Assembly (NCBI GenBank): GCA_934089255.1
Contig: CAKOJI010000009.1
Coordinates: forward strand, 1 to 38,810
Direction of reading: 5' to 3'
Source of the DNA: an uncultured Bacilli bacterium
GTDB taxonomy: Bacteria; Bacillota_I; Bacilli_A; RF39; UBA660
Length of the DNA: 38,810 nt
Under the pieces are notes generated by a model. The model was not told the DNA's origin, did no database searches, and saw only the letters and a list, made by a program, of their open reading frames with translations. A program made the translations under genes and the position numbers. This document shows positions 16,670 to 25,169 of this stretch, one piece after another; within the stretch, counting starts at the first letter, position 1, and every line of letters begins with the position of its first letter.

Positions 16670-17030
16670 AGAAGCAATATTAAAAAAATTAGAAACACTT
16701 AACTTAAATAAAGATAAAATAATAATTATAAGTGGTGCTGCTTTAGTATTACAAGATATAATAGAATACACTTCAGATATAGATTTATCTTGTGAAAAAG
16801 AATATTATAAAGAAATAAACTGGAATACAAAAATAGGATATTTTAATACAGAAATAAAATATTACGATTGTTTCGAAATAGGTACTAACTTTTATGACAC
16901 AAAAAATATAGTTAAAATAAATAATTATAACTTACAAAATCTAAATTCCATATATAAACTAAAATTATTAGAAAATAAATTAAAAGATAAAGAAACAATT
17001 AAAAAATTAGAAAAGATATTAACAATTTAA
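16659..17030 (+). CDS. Small nucleotidyltransferase-like protein (MNT/DUF6036 type)
   Basis: 123 residues from ATG 16659; a GTG at 16653 is the alternative. Either start overlaps the end of topA and has no good SD, suggesting translational coupling. The core IIISGAALVLQDIIEYTSDIDLSC fits the beginning of a minimal nucleotidyltransferase fold: Gly-Ala helix, then T-S-D-I-D with the two metal-binding acids. It matches the DUF6036/AbiEii-like pattern seen in toxin-antitoxin and orphan MNT proteins. The GG before the helix is degenerate (GA) and no HEPN or abortive-infection partner is nearby. Activity is uncertain. Confidence 0.7.
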   Translation: MLNKEAILKKLETLNLNKDKIIIISGAALVLQDIIEYTSDIDLSCEKEYYKEINWNTKIGYFNTEIKYYDCFEIGTNFYDTKNIVKINNYNLQNLNSIYKLKLLENKLKDKETIKKLEKILTI

Positions 17031-17038
17031 TTATTGTT

Positions 17039-17070
17039 AACTCCGTTTCTAAAAGAACGGAGTTTTTATA
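17039..17070 (+). terminator. Intrinsic terminator of topA/MNT unit
   Basis: Stem AACTCCGTT/AACGGAGTT with an eight-base loop and T-tract; one of the strongest hairpins in the window. Confidence 0.92.
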
Positions 17071-17109
17071 TAAAAAAATAAACATTTTAACCTTAAATTA
17101 AAGATACGC

Positions 17110-17138
17110 TTATCAAAATAAATAAATTTTGATATAAT
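17110..17138 (+). promoter_or_regulatory. Promoter of mutS
   Basis: TTATCA, 17-base spacer, TATAAT (17133-17138) with TGA immediately before it (extended -10). Confidence 0.75.
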
Positions 17139-17157
17139 ATTTAAACGAGGTAGTACT

Positions 17158-19692
17158 ATGAGAAGAAATGATGTAAAATACGAAGAATTATCACCAATGA
17201 TGCAACAATATATGGACATAAAAAAAGATTATGAAGATGTACTTTTATTTTATAGATTAGGAGATTTTTACGAATTATTTTTTGAAGATGCTGAGATAGC
17301 AAGCCGTGAATTAGAATTAACTTTAACTGGTAAAAATGCTGGATTAAAAGAACGTGTTCCAATGTGCGGTGTTCCACATCATTCAGTTAAAAACTACATA
17401 GAAAAATTAGTAAATAGTTCATATAAAGTAGCAATAGCAGAACAATTAGAAGACCCTAAGTCTACTAAAGGTACTGTAAAACGTGGAGTAGTACAAGTAG
17501 TAAGTAAAGGAACTCTAGTTGACTTAGAATATTTAGATAGTAAAGATTCTAATTATATTGGTAGTATAATAGATTATAATTACGAATATTTAATAACTTA
17601 TGCTGATATATCAACAGGAGAACTATATAGTGAAACACTAATACACGATCAAAATAAACTAATAAATGAAATATTAAATATAAATTTAAAAGAAGTTTTA
17701 ATAACAAATGATTTTGATATTGAACTATTAAATATATTAAAAAATAATTATAATATAAATATGACTATAAGTGATAAATTACTTGATAATAAATATGATT
17801 TCGTATATAAACATATTAATGATGAAAGAGTTATAAATGGTATTAAACATCTATTTTATTATTTAAGTGTTAAAGAATTAAATAATTTAGATCATATGAA
17901 TGAAGTAAATATTATAAAACATGATGATTATTTAAATATGGATGTACATACTATACGTAATTTAGAATTATTTGAAACATTACGTTTAAAAGAAAGACAA
18001 TATAGTCTTATATGGTTAATAGATAAAACAAAAACAGCAATGGGTGCTAGAACATTAAAAAATATGATGTTACATCCATTAAAAGATATTAAATTAATTA
18101 ATGAAAGATTAGATATAGTAGAAAAATTAAATAATGAATTTTTATTAAGAGAAAACTTAAGAAATAACCTTTATGAAATATATGATTTAGAACGATTATG
18201 TGGTAAAGTTATATGTGGTAATTTAAATGCAAGGGATGTTTTGCAAATAAAAAAATCATTAAGTGTTTTACCCAATATAAAAAATATAATAAAAGAATTA
18301 AATTTTGATTTTGAAATAGAAACTCATAATGATTTATATAATTTATTAGAAAGATCTATATACGAAGAACCACCAGTAACTATAAAAGAAGGTTATTTAA
18401 TTAAAACTGGTTATAATAAAGAATTAGATGAACTAAAAGAATTACGTAGTGGTGGTAAAGAATTTATTAGTAGCCTAGAAAGTAGTGAAAGGGAACATAC
18501 AGGAATAAGTAATTTAAAAGTAGGATTTAATAAAGTATTTGGTTACTATATTGAAGTTAGTAAAGGTAACGTAGATAAAATAAAAGATGAATATGGTTGG
18601 GAAAGACGTCAAACTTTAACAAATGCAGAAAGATTTATAACACCACTATTAAAAGAAAAAGAAGCTCTTGTTTTAAACGCAGAAGAAAGAATAATAGATT
18701 TAGAATATAATCTATTTATGGAAATAAAATCTATAATAAAAGACAATATAAAATCTTTAAAGAAAACAGCATACTTAATAAGTTTATTAGATGCATATAG
18801 TTCTTTATCTATTATAAGTGAAGAATATAAATTAGTTAGACCAGAATTAACGAAAGAAAGAAAAGTTTTAGTTTATGATGGATTTCATCCAGTAGTTGAA
18901 AGTATTTCAAAAAGTACATATGTTAAAAATGATATTATAATGGATGAAAACACAAATACACTTTTAATTACAGGACCAAATATGAGTGGTAAAAGTACTT
19001 ATATGAGACAATTTGCAATAACCATTATACTTGCTCAAATGGGATCATTTGTACCAGCAACTAGAGCTACATTACCAATATTCGATTCAATATTTACAAG
19101 AATAGGTGCTAGTGATGACTTAGTAGGTGGAGAGTCAACATTTATGGTAGAAATGTTAGAAGCTAAAAACGCTTTAACGAATGCTACAGAAAATAGTTTA
19201 ATATTATTTGATGAATTAGGTCGAGGTACTGCAACATATGATGGTTTATCAATAGCACAAGCAATATTAGAATATGTAGATAGTAAAATAAAATGTAAAA
19301 CATTATTTTCAACACACTATCACGAATTAACTGATTTAGAAAACACACATAAAACAATTAAAAACGTACACGTAGAAGCAGTAGAAAAAGATGGAGTAAT
19401 AACATTTTTACATAAAGTAAAAAGTGGTGCAATAGATAAAAGTTACGGTATTCACGTTGCTAGTTTAGCTAATATGCCAACTGATGTAATAAAAAGAGCT
19501 AATGAAATATTAGCTGTGTATGAAAATGAAAAAAACAATGTAGTCATTCCAAAAAAACAAGAACAAATAACTTTTGCTTTTGAAGAAAAAGAAGATAAAC
19601 TAAAAGAAGAATTAGATAAAATAGATATACTAAAAATAACTCCTATAGATGCAATAAATATTTTATATAAGTTAAAAGAAATGGAAAAATAA
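17158..19692 (+). CDS. mutS: DNA mismatch-repair protein MutS
   Basis: 844 residues, full length. It recognises mismatches and short loops and licenses MutL. The mismatch-reading Phe-x-Glu motif is in RLGDFYELFFEDA (F37, E39). The connector, lever and clamp follow; the ATPase domain has Walker A TGPNMSGKSTYM (about residue 605), then GGESTFMVEM, Walker B ILFDELGRGTATYDG and the signature FSTHYHELT. The C-terminal tail is helical. SD CGAGG precedes ATG. An unknown gene begins two bases after the stop, where mutL would usually be; mutL is not in the window. Confidence 0.97.
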   Translation: MRRNDVKYEELSPMMQQYMDIKKDYEDVLLFYRLGDFYELFFEDAEIASRELELTLTGKNAGLKERVPMCGVPHHSVKNYIEKLVNSSYKVAIAEQLEDPKSTKGTVKRGVVQVVSKGTLVDLEYLDSKDSNYIGSIIDYNYEYLITYADISTGELYSETLIHDQNKLINEILNINLKEVLITNDFDIELLNILKNNYNINMTISDKLLDNKYDFVYKHINDERVINGIKHLFYYLSVKELNNLDHMNEVNIIKHDDYLNMDVHTIRNLELFETLRLKERQYSLIWLIDKTKTAMGARTLKNMMLHPLKDIKLINERLDIVEKLNNEFLLRENLRNNLYEIYDLERLCGKVICGNLNARDVLQIKKSLSVLPNIKNIIKELNFDFEIETHNDLYNLLERSIYEEPPVTIKEGYLIKTGYNKELDELKELRSGGKEFISSLESSEREHTGISNLKVGFNKVFGYYIEVSKGNVDKIKDEYGWERRQTLTNAERFITPLLKEKEALVLNAEERIIDLEYNLFMEIKSIIKDNIKSLKKTAYLISLLDAYSSLSIISEEYKLVRPELTKERKVLVYDGFHPVVESISKSTYVKNDIIMDENTNTLLITGPNMSGKSTYMRQFAITIILAQMGSFVPATRATLPIFDSIFTRIGASDDLVGGESTFMVEMLEAKNALTNATENSLILFDELGRGTATYDGLSIAQAILEYVDSKIKCKTLFSTHYHELTDLENTHKTIKNVHVEAVEKDGVITFLHKVKSGAIDKSYGIHVASLANMPTDVIKRANEILAVYENEKNNVVIPKKQEQITFAFEEKEDKLKEELDKIDILKITPIDAINILYKLKEMEK

Positions 19693-19694
19693 TA

Positions 19695-20792
19695 ATGATA
19701 AATATATTTTATGATGAAATAATTAAAGAAGCTTCACTTGGTAGAGTATATACTTATTATAAAGATAATATAGATAATATCCCATATAATATAGTATTTA
19801 ATACTGTAATAGAAGAAGACAATATAAATTATACATATAAAAAAGAAAATAATAATTTATTTATACCAACATTAGTTATAAGAAATAAATTATTATTTAA
19901 TACTTTATTAGAAAAATACCTAATATTATCTTTAGAATTTTATACTAATGATAACTACATAGAAAATGAAAATAAAATAAAAAAAATACTAACTTTATTA
20001 TGGTCTAATGCAACATATGAAGATTTTAACGAACCAATAAATTTTTTAAGAAAAAGAATAGATTTTTTTAATAATAATTTAGATGATTATCAAGAAGAAA
20101 AATATATAAATTTTATAGAATGGGAAAGTACTATAGGATTAAAAACAACAAAGGCTAGTATACTTAATGAAACACCATATAAGTTTCAAATAACACTTTA
20201 TAATGGAGAATATAAATTTAATTTACCAATAATATATTATGGAATTAGTAATAATACTGTTTATATTTATGCTATACAAAATAATAAAGATTTTAATAAA
20301 GAAAATAATAAATATCAAAAATATATTAAAAGAAAACTTTATTCTTTAAATGAAGGATTAGATATTAAAAAAGAAAATTATGATAATTATGATATAGGTA
20401 ATATTAAAGATATAAGTAATTCATTTTTATTAGCAGTAGCTTTGTTTATTAATGTACTAGAAAATAAATTTATAGATAAAATAGTGGTTAGTACATTTTT
20501 ACCTACAAGATATAATAGTAAAGAAATAATGTTAGATTTATTTAAAGAAAAATTAAATGATAAAGTTAATTCTATTAGAGATGATAACAATAAGATACAA
20601 AGCAATTTAACAGAAAAATTTGTAAGGTTATTTTTAAGACTAAGTTATCATTATGATGGTATTAATGTTAGTAATTATCCTAATGAAGTATCTAATAACT
20701 TAGTATTAAGTTTAAATAATACTAATAAGATAAATAATAGTATTTTAAAAAGTTTACATGATGAATTTAATAATAAAAATAAAAAGATATAA
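19695..20792 (+). CDS. Unknown protein co-transcribed with mutS
   Basis: 365 residues, not recognised. It is cytoplasmic-looking: no signal peptide and only one moderately hydrophobic stretch (SFLLAVALFINVL, about 238-250). The middle has beta-strand-like segments (YKFQITLYNGEYKFNLPIIYYGI, split by turns). Composition (Asn, Ile, Lys, Tyr) fits the host, so there is no sign of recent transfer. It begins two bases after mutS and lacks its own SD, so it depends on mutS translation. It ends in a hairpin shared with the converging pilus ATPase gene. Whether it takes part in repair is unknown. Confidence 0.75.
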   Translation: MINIFYDEIIKEASLGRVYTYYKDNIDNIPYNIVFNTVIEEDNINYTYKKENNNLFIPTLVIRNKLLFNTLLEKYLILSLEFYTNDNYIENENKIKKILTLLWSNATYEDFNEPINFLRKRIDFFNNNLDDYQEEKYINFIEWESTIGLKTTKASILNETPYKFQITLYNGEYKFNLPIIYYGISNNTVYIYAIQNNKDFNKENNKYQKYIKRKLYSLNEGLDIKKENYDNYDIGNIKDISNSFLLAVALFINVLENKFIDKIVVSTFLPTRYNSKEIMLDLFKEKLNDKVNSIRDDNNKIQSNLTEKFVRLFLRLSYHYDGINVSNYPNEVSNNLVLSLNNTNKINNSILKSLHDEFNNKNKKI

Positions 20793-20811
20793 TGTTTTAA
20801 ATTATATCTTT
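20783..20811. terminator. Bidirectional intrinsic terminator
   Basis: Ten-base stem AAAGATATAA/TTATATCTTT with a nine-base loop, flanked by T-rich sequence on both strands. It serves the 19695 gene (+) and the pilus ATPase gene (-), which converge here. Confidence 0.8.
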
Positions 20812-20813
20812 CT

Positions 20814-22217
20814 TTATTTATTTAAAAAATCTAAATCAAATACTTCATAATCTGAATCTGTTTTTTGTTTTAATTCTTGATATTTTTCATTATTTTTTAA
20901 AGCATCTTTATTTCTATTTGAAATTTCTAAAGATTCAGTTAAACCTTTCATAGTTAAATCAGAGTCATCTACGTCAATTGCTTTAACTAATTCTTCAAAT
21001 GTAGTATCACCATTTATTACTTTAGTAAGTCCATCTTGTAACATAGTTATTGTTCCACTACTATATACTAAGTCTCTTAAATCTTCTTTTTTCATATTAT
21101 TAGTTATAGCATCTCTAATTTCTTGATTTATCATTAATACTTCATGTATAGCCATACGACCACTATAACCTTCGTGACATTTCTCACAACCTTTGGCTTC
21201 GTATATTTCATTAATATCTAAATTTAAACTATCTTTAAATACTTTCTTTTCATATTGCGTAGTAGGTCTAGTACCTCTACAATATGGACAAAGTTTTTTA
21301 GTTAATTTTTGACTTACAATACCAGTTAATGCTGTACCAAGTAAGTAACGTTCAATATTCATATCAAGCAATCTTTCAATAGTATTTAATGCACTATTAG
21401 TATGTATTGTTGATAAAACTAAGTGTCCTGTAATAGAAGCACGAACAGCAATTCTAGCAGTTTCATCATCTCTTATTTCTCCGATCATTACTATATCGGG
21501 GTCTTGACGTAAGATACTACGTAGACTTGCAGCAAACGTTAAACCAATATCACTCATAACTTGAACTTGATTAACACCAGGAATATTCATTTCTATTGGA
21601 TCTTCAACAGTTATTATATTTCTATCAATAGTATTTAATCTTTGTAAAATGGAGTAAACAGTTGTTGATTTACCACTACCTGTAGCACCTGTTACAAGAA
21701 TAATACCATTTGGTTCAGAAATCATTTTTTTAATTTTTTTTAAGTTAGTATCATTAAAACCTAATGTTTCTAAACCTTGACTACTCATAGTATAATCTAA
21801 AATACGTATAACAATATTTTCTCCCATATTAGTAGGTAAAGAACTGACACGCAAATCTACATCTTTATCTTGAATTTTTTGCTTTATTGCTCCATCTTGA
21901 GGAATACGACTTTCAGTTATATTCATACCAGCAAGTATTTTAACACGAGTAATCATATTTTTTTTAACGTAAGCTGGTACTTTAGTATAATTTCTAAGAT
22001 CACCATCAATACGAATTCTAACATGTATACCATCTTCTGTTGGATTAAAATGTATATCACTTGCTTTACTATTAATAGCGTCTATTATAATAGAGTTGAC
22101 TATATCAGTAATAGCAACGTTTTCATAATCATAAGTTTTAATAAAAGATTCATTAGCGGTATTATTAGGCAATTTATTATTACTATCTATTAAATCACTA
22201 TAAATATTTTCATTCAT
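20814..22217 (-). CDS. Type IV pilus/competence assembly ATPase (PilB/GspE/ComGA family)
   Basis: 467 residues. This hexameric ATPase drives pilin polymerisation at the inner membrane. Motifs: Walker A GATGSGKST (177-185), Asp box TVEDPIEM (203-210), Walker B DPDIVMIGEIRD (239-250), His box GHLVLSTIHTN (264-274), and the zinc tetracysteine C310/C313 with C344/C347, typical of PilB/GspE. It is shorter than PilB (~560) because the N-terminal MshEN-type domain is reduced to about 30 residues; in this it resembles ComGA, though ComGA lacks the zinc site. A C-terminal charged extension of about 60 residues is unusual. It stands alone: no pilC/comGB or peptidase gene adjoins it. The pilin-like gene at 14151 is a possible substrate. 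Confidence 0.93.
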   Translation of the reverse strand: MNENIYSDLIDSNNKLPNNTANESFIKTYDYENVAITDIVNSIIIDAINSKASDIHFNPTEDGIHVRIRIDGDLRNYTKVPAYVKKNMITRVKILAGMNITESRIPQDGAIKQKIQDKDVDLRVSSLPTNMGENIVIRILDYTMSSQGLETLGFNDTNLKKIKKMISEPNGIILVTGATGSGKSTTVYSILQRLNTIDRNIITVEDPIEMNIPGVNQVQVMSDIGLTFAASLRSILRQDPDIVMIGEIRDDETARIAVRASITGHLVLSTIHTNSALNTIERLLDMNIERYLLGTALTGIVSQKLTKKLCPYCRGTRPTTQYEKKVFKDSLNLDINEIYEAKGCEKCHEGYSGRMAIHEVLMINQEIRDAITNNMKKEDLRDLVYSSGTITMLQDGLTKVINGDTTFEELVKAIDVDDSDLTMKGLTESLEISNRNKDALKNNEKYQELKQKTDSDYEVFDLDFLNK

Positions 22218-22242
22218 AACACCACTCCTTATTCTATAAATA

Positions 22243-22270
22243 ATTATATCATAAAAATAATTAAACTCAA
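22243..22270 (-). promoter_or_regulatory. Promoter of the pilus ATPase gene
   Basis: On the minus strand, TTGAGT, 16-base spacer, TATAAT with TGA just before it. Strong SD AAGGAGTGG lies before the start. It diverges from the valS promoter only ten bases away. Confidence 0.75.
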
Positions 22271-22279
22271 TAATTTTTC

Positions 22280-22308
22280 TTGAAAATATAAATAAAGTAT
22301 TTTATAAT
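22280..22308 (+). promoter_or_regulatory. Promoter of the valS T-box transcript
   Basis: TTGAAA, 17-base spacer, TATAAT (22303-22308). The 332-base gene-free stretch 22218-22549 is filled by two divergent promoters and the T-box leader. Confidence 0.85.
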
Positions 22309-22314
22309 ATAGAA

Positions 22315-22530
22315 AATACATTGAAATTGAGGAGTATATTAAATATTTTTTAAAGAGAGTTAGTGGTAGGTGTAAACTAATAAAAATTTTAATAGAAGGT
22401 AGCAATGGAGTAGAATATCTGAATTTAGTAAGATATTACGTTAACTGCGTTAAAGTTTAGAGGTGTATAATTACACAAAATAAGGTGGTAACACGGTATT
22501 TCGTCCTTAGGAATATCCGTGTTTTTTTAA
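22315..22530 (+). promoter_or_regulatory. Val T-box riboswitch ahead of valS
   Basis: The leader senses uncharged tRNA-Val. Stem I is readable: ATTG/CAAT (22326-22329 with 22403-22406) and TATTAAA/TTTAATA (22337-22343 with 22388-22394) enclose a specifier loop with AGGAGTA on the 5' side and GAAGGTAG on the 3' side. By comparison with the glyQS layout (GAA-N-codon) the specifier is GTA, Val, at 22399-22401. AGAGAG (22354-22359) and GGTGTAA (22369-22375) are the usual distal stem I motifs. A GTGTA/TACAC hairpin follows. The T-box core AAGGTGGTAACACGG (22482-22496) can pair as antiterminator, or ACACGG pairs with CCGTGT (22517-22522) before seven T as terminator. Confidence 0.95.
22491..22528 (+). 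terminator. Conditional terminator of the valS T-box
   Basis: Stem ACACGG-TATT/AATA-TCCGTGT with a one-base bulge and seven T. It competes with the T-box antiterminator. Confidence 0.9.
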
Positions 22531-22549
22531 TTTAGAAAGGATAGATATT

Positions 22550-25075
22550 ATGTTAGAAAAAAAATATAATCATAAAAGTGTAGAAGAAGGAAAAAATGAT
22601 TTTTGGAAAGATTCAGGTTATTTTGAAAGTGGGGACATTACCAAAAAACCATTTTGTATAGTTTTGCCTCCACCTAACGTTACTGGAAAACTTCATTTAG
22701 GACACGCTTTAGATGTAGCACTACAAGACGCAATAATTAGATATAAAAGAATGGAAGGCTACGATACACTATGGCTACCTGGAATGGATCATGCTGCAAT
22801 AGCAACAGAAGCAAAAGTAGTTAAAAGATTAAAAGAATATGGTAAAGATAAATATAAAGTTGGTAGAGAAAATTTCTTAAAAGAATGCTGGAAATGGACT
22901 TTTGAACACGGAGAATATATTAGAAAACAATGGGCTAAATTAGGAGTAAGTTTAGATTATTCAAAAGAACGTTTTACATTAGATGAAGGTTTATCTGAAG
23001 CAGTAAAAAAAGTATTTGTTGATTACTATAATAAAGGACTTATTTATCGTGGAGAAAAACTTATAAATTGGGATCCAGTTGCAAAGACAGCGCTTTCAAA
23101 CGAAGAAGTTATATACAAAGAAGAAAAAAGCGCATATTATCACTTGAAATATAGATTAGAAGGTAGTGACGAGTATATCGTTGTTGCAACAACACGACCT
23201 GAAACATTATTTGGTGATACAGCAGTTGCTGTTAACGAAAATGATGAAAGATATAAAAAATATATAGGTAAAAACGTTGTATTACCAATTCAAAACAGAT
23301 TAATTCCAGTTATTACTGATGAACACGCTGATATGACTAAAGGCACGGGAGCAGTAAAAATAACTCCTGCAAGTGATCCTAATGACTTTGAAGTTGGAAA
23401 TAGACATAATCTAGAAAGAATTATCATTATGAATGATGACGCCACTATGAATGAAGCGTGTGGTAAATATGCTGGATTAACTCGTGAAGAATGTAGAAAA
23501 GAAGTTGTACGTGAATTAGAAGAAAAAGGAATTTTATTAAAAACAGAACCAATTACTCACGAAGTAGGTCATAGTGAGAGAACTGATGCAATTATAGAAC
23601 CTATGATAAAAAAACAATGGTTTGTAAAAATGAGACCACTAGCAGATAAAGTATTAGAAAATCAAAAGAAAAGTGATACTAAAGTTCATTTTATACCATC
23701 AAGTTTTGAAAAAACTATGAATCATTGGATGGAAATTAGTTATGACTGGTGTATTTCAAGGCAATTATGGTGGGGACATAGAATACCTGCATGGTATAAA
23801 GATAATGAGGTATATGTAGGAGTTACTCCGCCAAAAGGAAATGGCTGGGTACAAGATGAAGATGTATTAGACACTTGGTTTTCAAGTGCCTTATGGCCAT
23901 TTGCAACTTTAGGTTGGCCAAATGATACTGATTTACTAAAAAGATATTACCCTAATAATGTTTTAGTAACAGGATACGATATAATCCCATTCTGGGTTAA
24001 TAGAATGACTTTCCAAGGCGAAGAAATATTAGGAAAACGTCCATTTGAACATTGTTTAATTCACGGACTTATTCGTGATAAAGAAGGAAGAAAATTTTCA
24101 AAAAGTTTAGGAAATGGTATAGATCCTTTTGATATGATAGAAACATATAGTGCAGATGCACTAAGATATTATTTAGCAACAGATGTTGCTCCAGGAACAG
24201 ATATGAGATTTGATGAAGAAAAAATTAAATCAAACTGGAACTTTATAAACAAAATATGGAATGCTTCAAGATTTGTATTATCTAACATAGAAGATTTAAA
24301 AGAAATAAATTTAGAAAACTTAGAACCAGTTGATAAATGGATACTAACTAAATTTGAAAATACATTAAGCACTGTAAAGAAATTTATGGATAAATATCAA
24401 TTTAATAATGCAGGTAGTGCAATATATGAATTTACTTGGAATTATTTCTGTGATTATTATATAGAAATGGCTAAATATACAATTGATAATCAAAATACAA
24501 AAAGTGTATTATGTTTAATACTTACAAATATATTAAAAATGTTACATCCATTTATGCCATTTGTTACAGAAGAAATATACAGTATGTTACCAGTAAAAGA
24601 AGAAAAATCTATTATGATATCAAAATATCCTAAACATAATAAAAAATATATATTCCCACTAGAAGAACAAGTAGTAGATGACGAAATAGAATTTATAAAG
24701 AATTTCAGAAACATAAAAGCAGAAAACAACATTACTAAAGATATGAAAGTTATGTTTGATACAACAGATAATAATGACTTAATTGTTAAAATGTTAAAAT
24801 TAAATGATAACTTAGTTGATAAACCATTAGGTATAAAATCATATAAAGTATTCTCTAATAAAATAAAAGCAACTATTTTCTTTGAAAAAGTAGAAACTGA
24901 AGGAGATAAAAAACTAAAAGAAGCACAAATTAAATTATTAACATCATCTATCGAAAGAAGAGAAAAACTATTATCTAATGAAAACTATGTAAACAAAGCA
25001 CCAGCAAAAATAGTAGCATTAGATAGAAAAAAATTAGAAGAAGAAAAAAGAAAGTTAGAAGAACTATTAAAGTAA
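22550..25075 (+). CDS. valS: Valyl-tRNA synthetase
   Basis: 841 residues, class Ia. It charges tRNA-Val. The HIGH motif is LHLGHAL (H49-H52) after PPPNVTGK; the KMSKS motif appears as GRKFSKSLGNG (about 513-522), with Phe replacing Met, a common variation. The editing domain has ATTRPETLFGDTAVAV and GTGAVKITPASDPND; the anticodon-binding domain and a C-terminal coiled-coil arm (LDRKKLEEEKRKLEEL) complete it. The T-box specifier GTA upstream independently confirms Val. The usual partner folC is absent. SD AAAGGATAG precedes ATG. Confidence 0.98.
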   Translation: MLEKKYNHKSVEEGKNDFWKDSGYFESGDITKKPFCIVLPPPNVTGKLHLGHALDVALQDAIIRYKRMEGYDTLWLPGMDHAAIATEAKVVKRLKEYGKDKYKVGRENFLKECWKWTFEHGEYIRKQWAKLGVSLDYSKERFTLDEGLSEAVKKVFVDYYNKGLIYRGEKLINWDPVAKTALSNEEVIYKEEKSAYYHLKYRLEGSDEYIVVATTRPETLFGDTAVAVNENDERYKKYIGKNVVLPIQNRLIPVITDEHADMTKGTGAVKITPASDPNDFEVGNRHNLERIIIMNDDATMNEACGKYAGLTREECRKEVVRELEEKGILLKTEPITHEVGHSERTDAIIEPMIKKQWFVKMRPLADKVLENQKKSDTKVHFIPSSFEKTMNHWMEISYDWCISRQLWWGHRIPAWYKDNEVYVGVTPPKGNGWVQDEDVLDTWFSSALWPFATLGWPNDTDLLKRYYPNNVLVTGYDIIPFWVNRMTFQGEEILGKRPFEHCLIHGLIRDKEGRKFSKSLGNGIDPFDMIETYSADALRYYLATDVAPGTDMRFDEEKIKSNWNFINKIWNASRFVLSNIEDLKEINLENLEPVDKWILTKFENTLSTVKKFMDKYQFNNAGSAIYEFTWNYFCDYYIEMAKYTIDNQNTKSVLCLILTNILKMLHPFMPFVTEEIYSMLPVKEEKSIMISKYPKHNKKYIFPLEEQVVDDEIEFIKNFRNIKAENNITKDMKVMFDTTDNNDLIVKMLKLNDNLVDKPLGIKSYKVFSNKIKATIFFEKVETEGDKKLKEAQIKLLTSSIERREKLLSNENYVNKAPAKIVALDRKKLEEEKRKLEELLK

Positions 25076-25087
25076 TCCTAACTTTTT
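25051..25087 (+). terminator. Probable terminator overlapping the valS 3' end
   Basis: Stem AAAGTTAG/CTAACTTT across a 19-base loop that includes the stop codon, then T-rich sequence. The long loop lowers confidence. Confidence 0.5.
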
Positions 25088-25089
25088 TC

Positions 25090-25118
25090 TTGCATTAAAT
25101 ATAAAAGTTTTATATAAT
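25090..25118 (+). promoter_or_regulatory. Promoter of the DUF5684-like gene
   Basis: TTGCAT, 17-base spacer, TATAAT (25113-25118). Confidence 0.75.
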
Positions 25119-25169
25119 CGATAATAGAGAGGAGTGTAGATATTATAGGTATCTGTAATATCAAATAAT

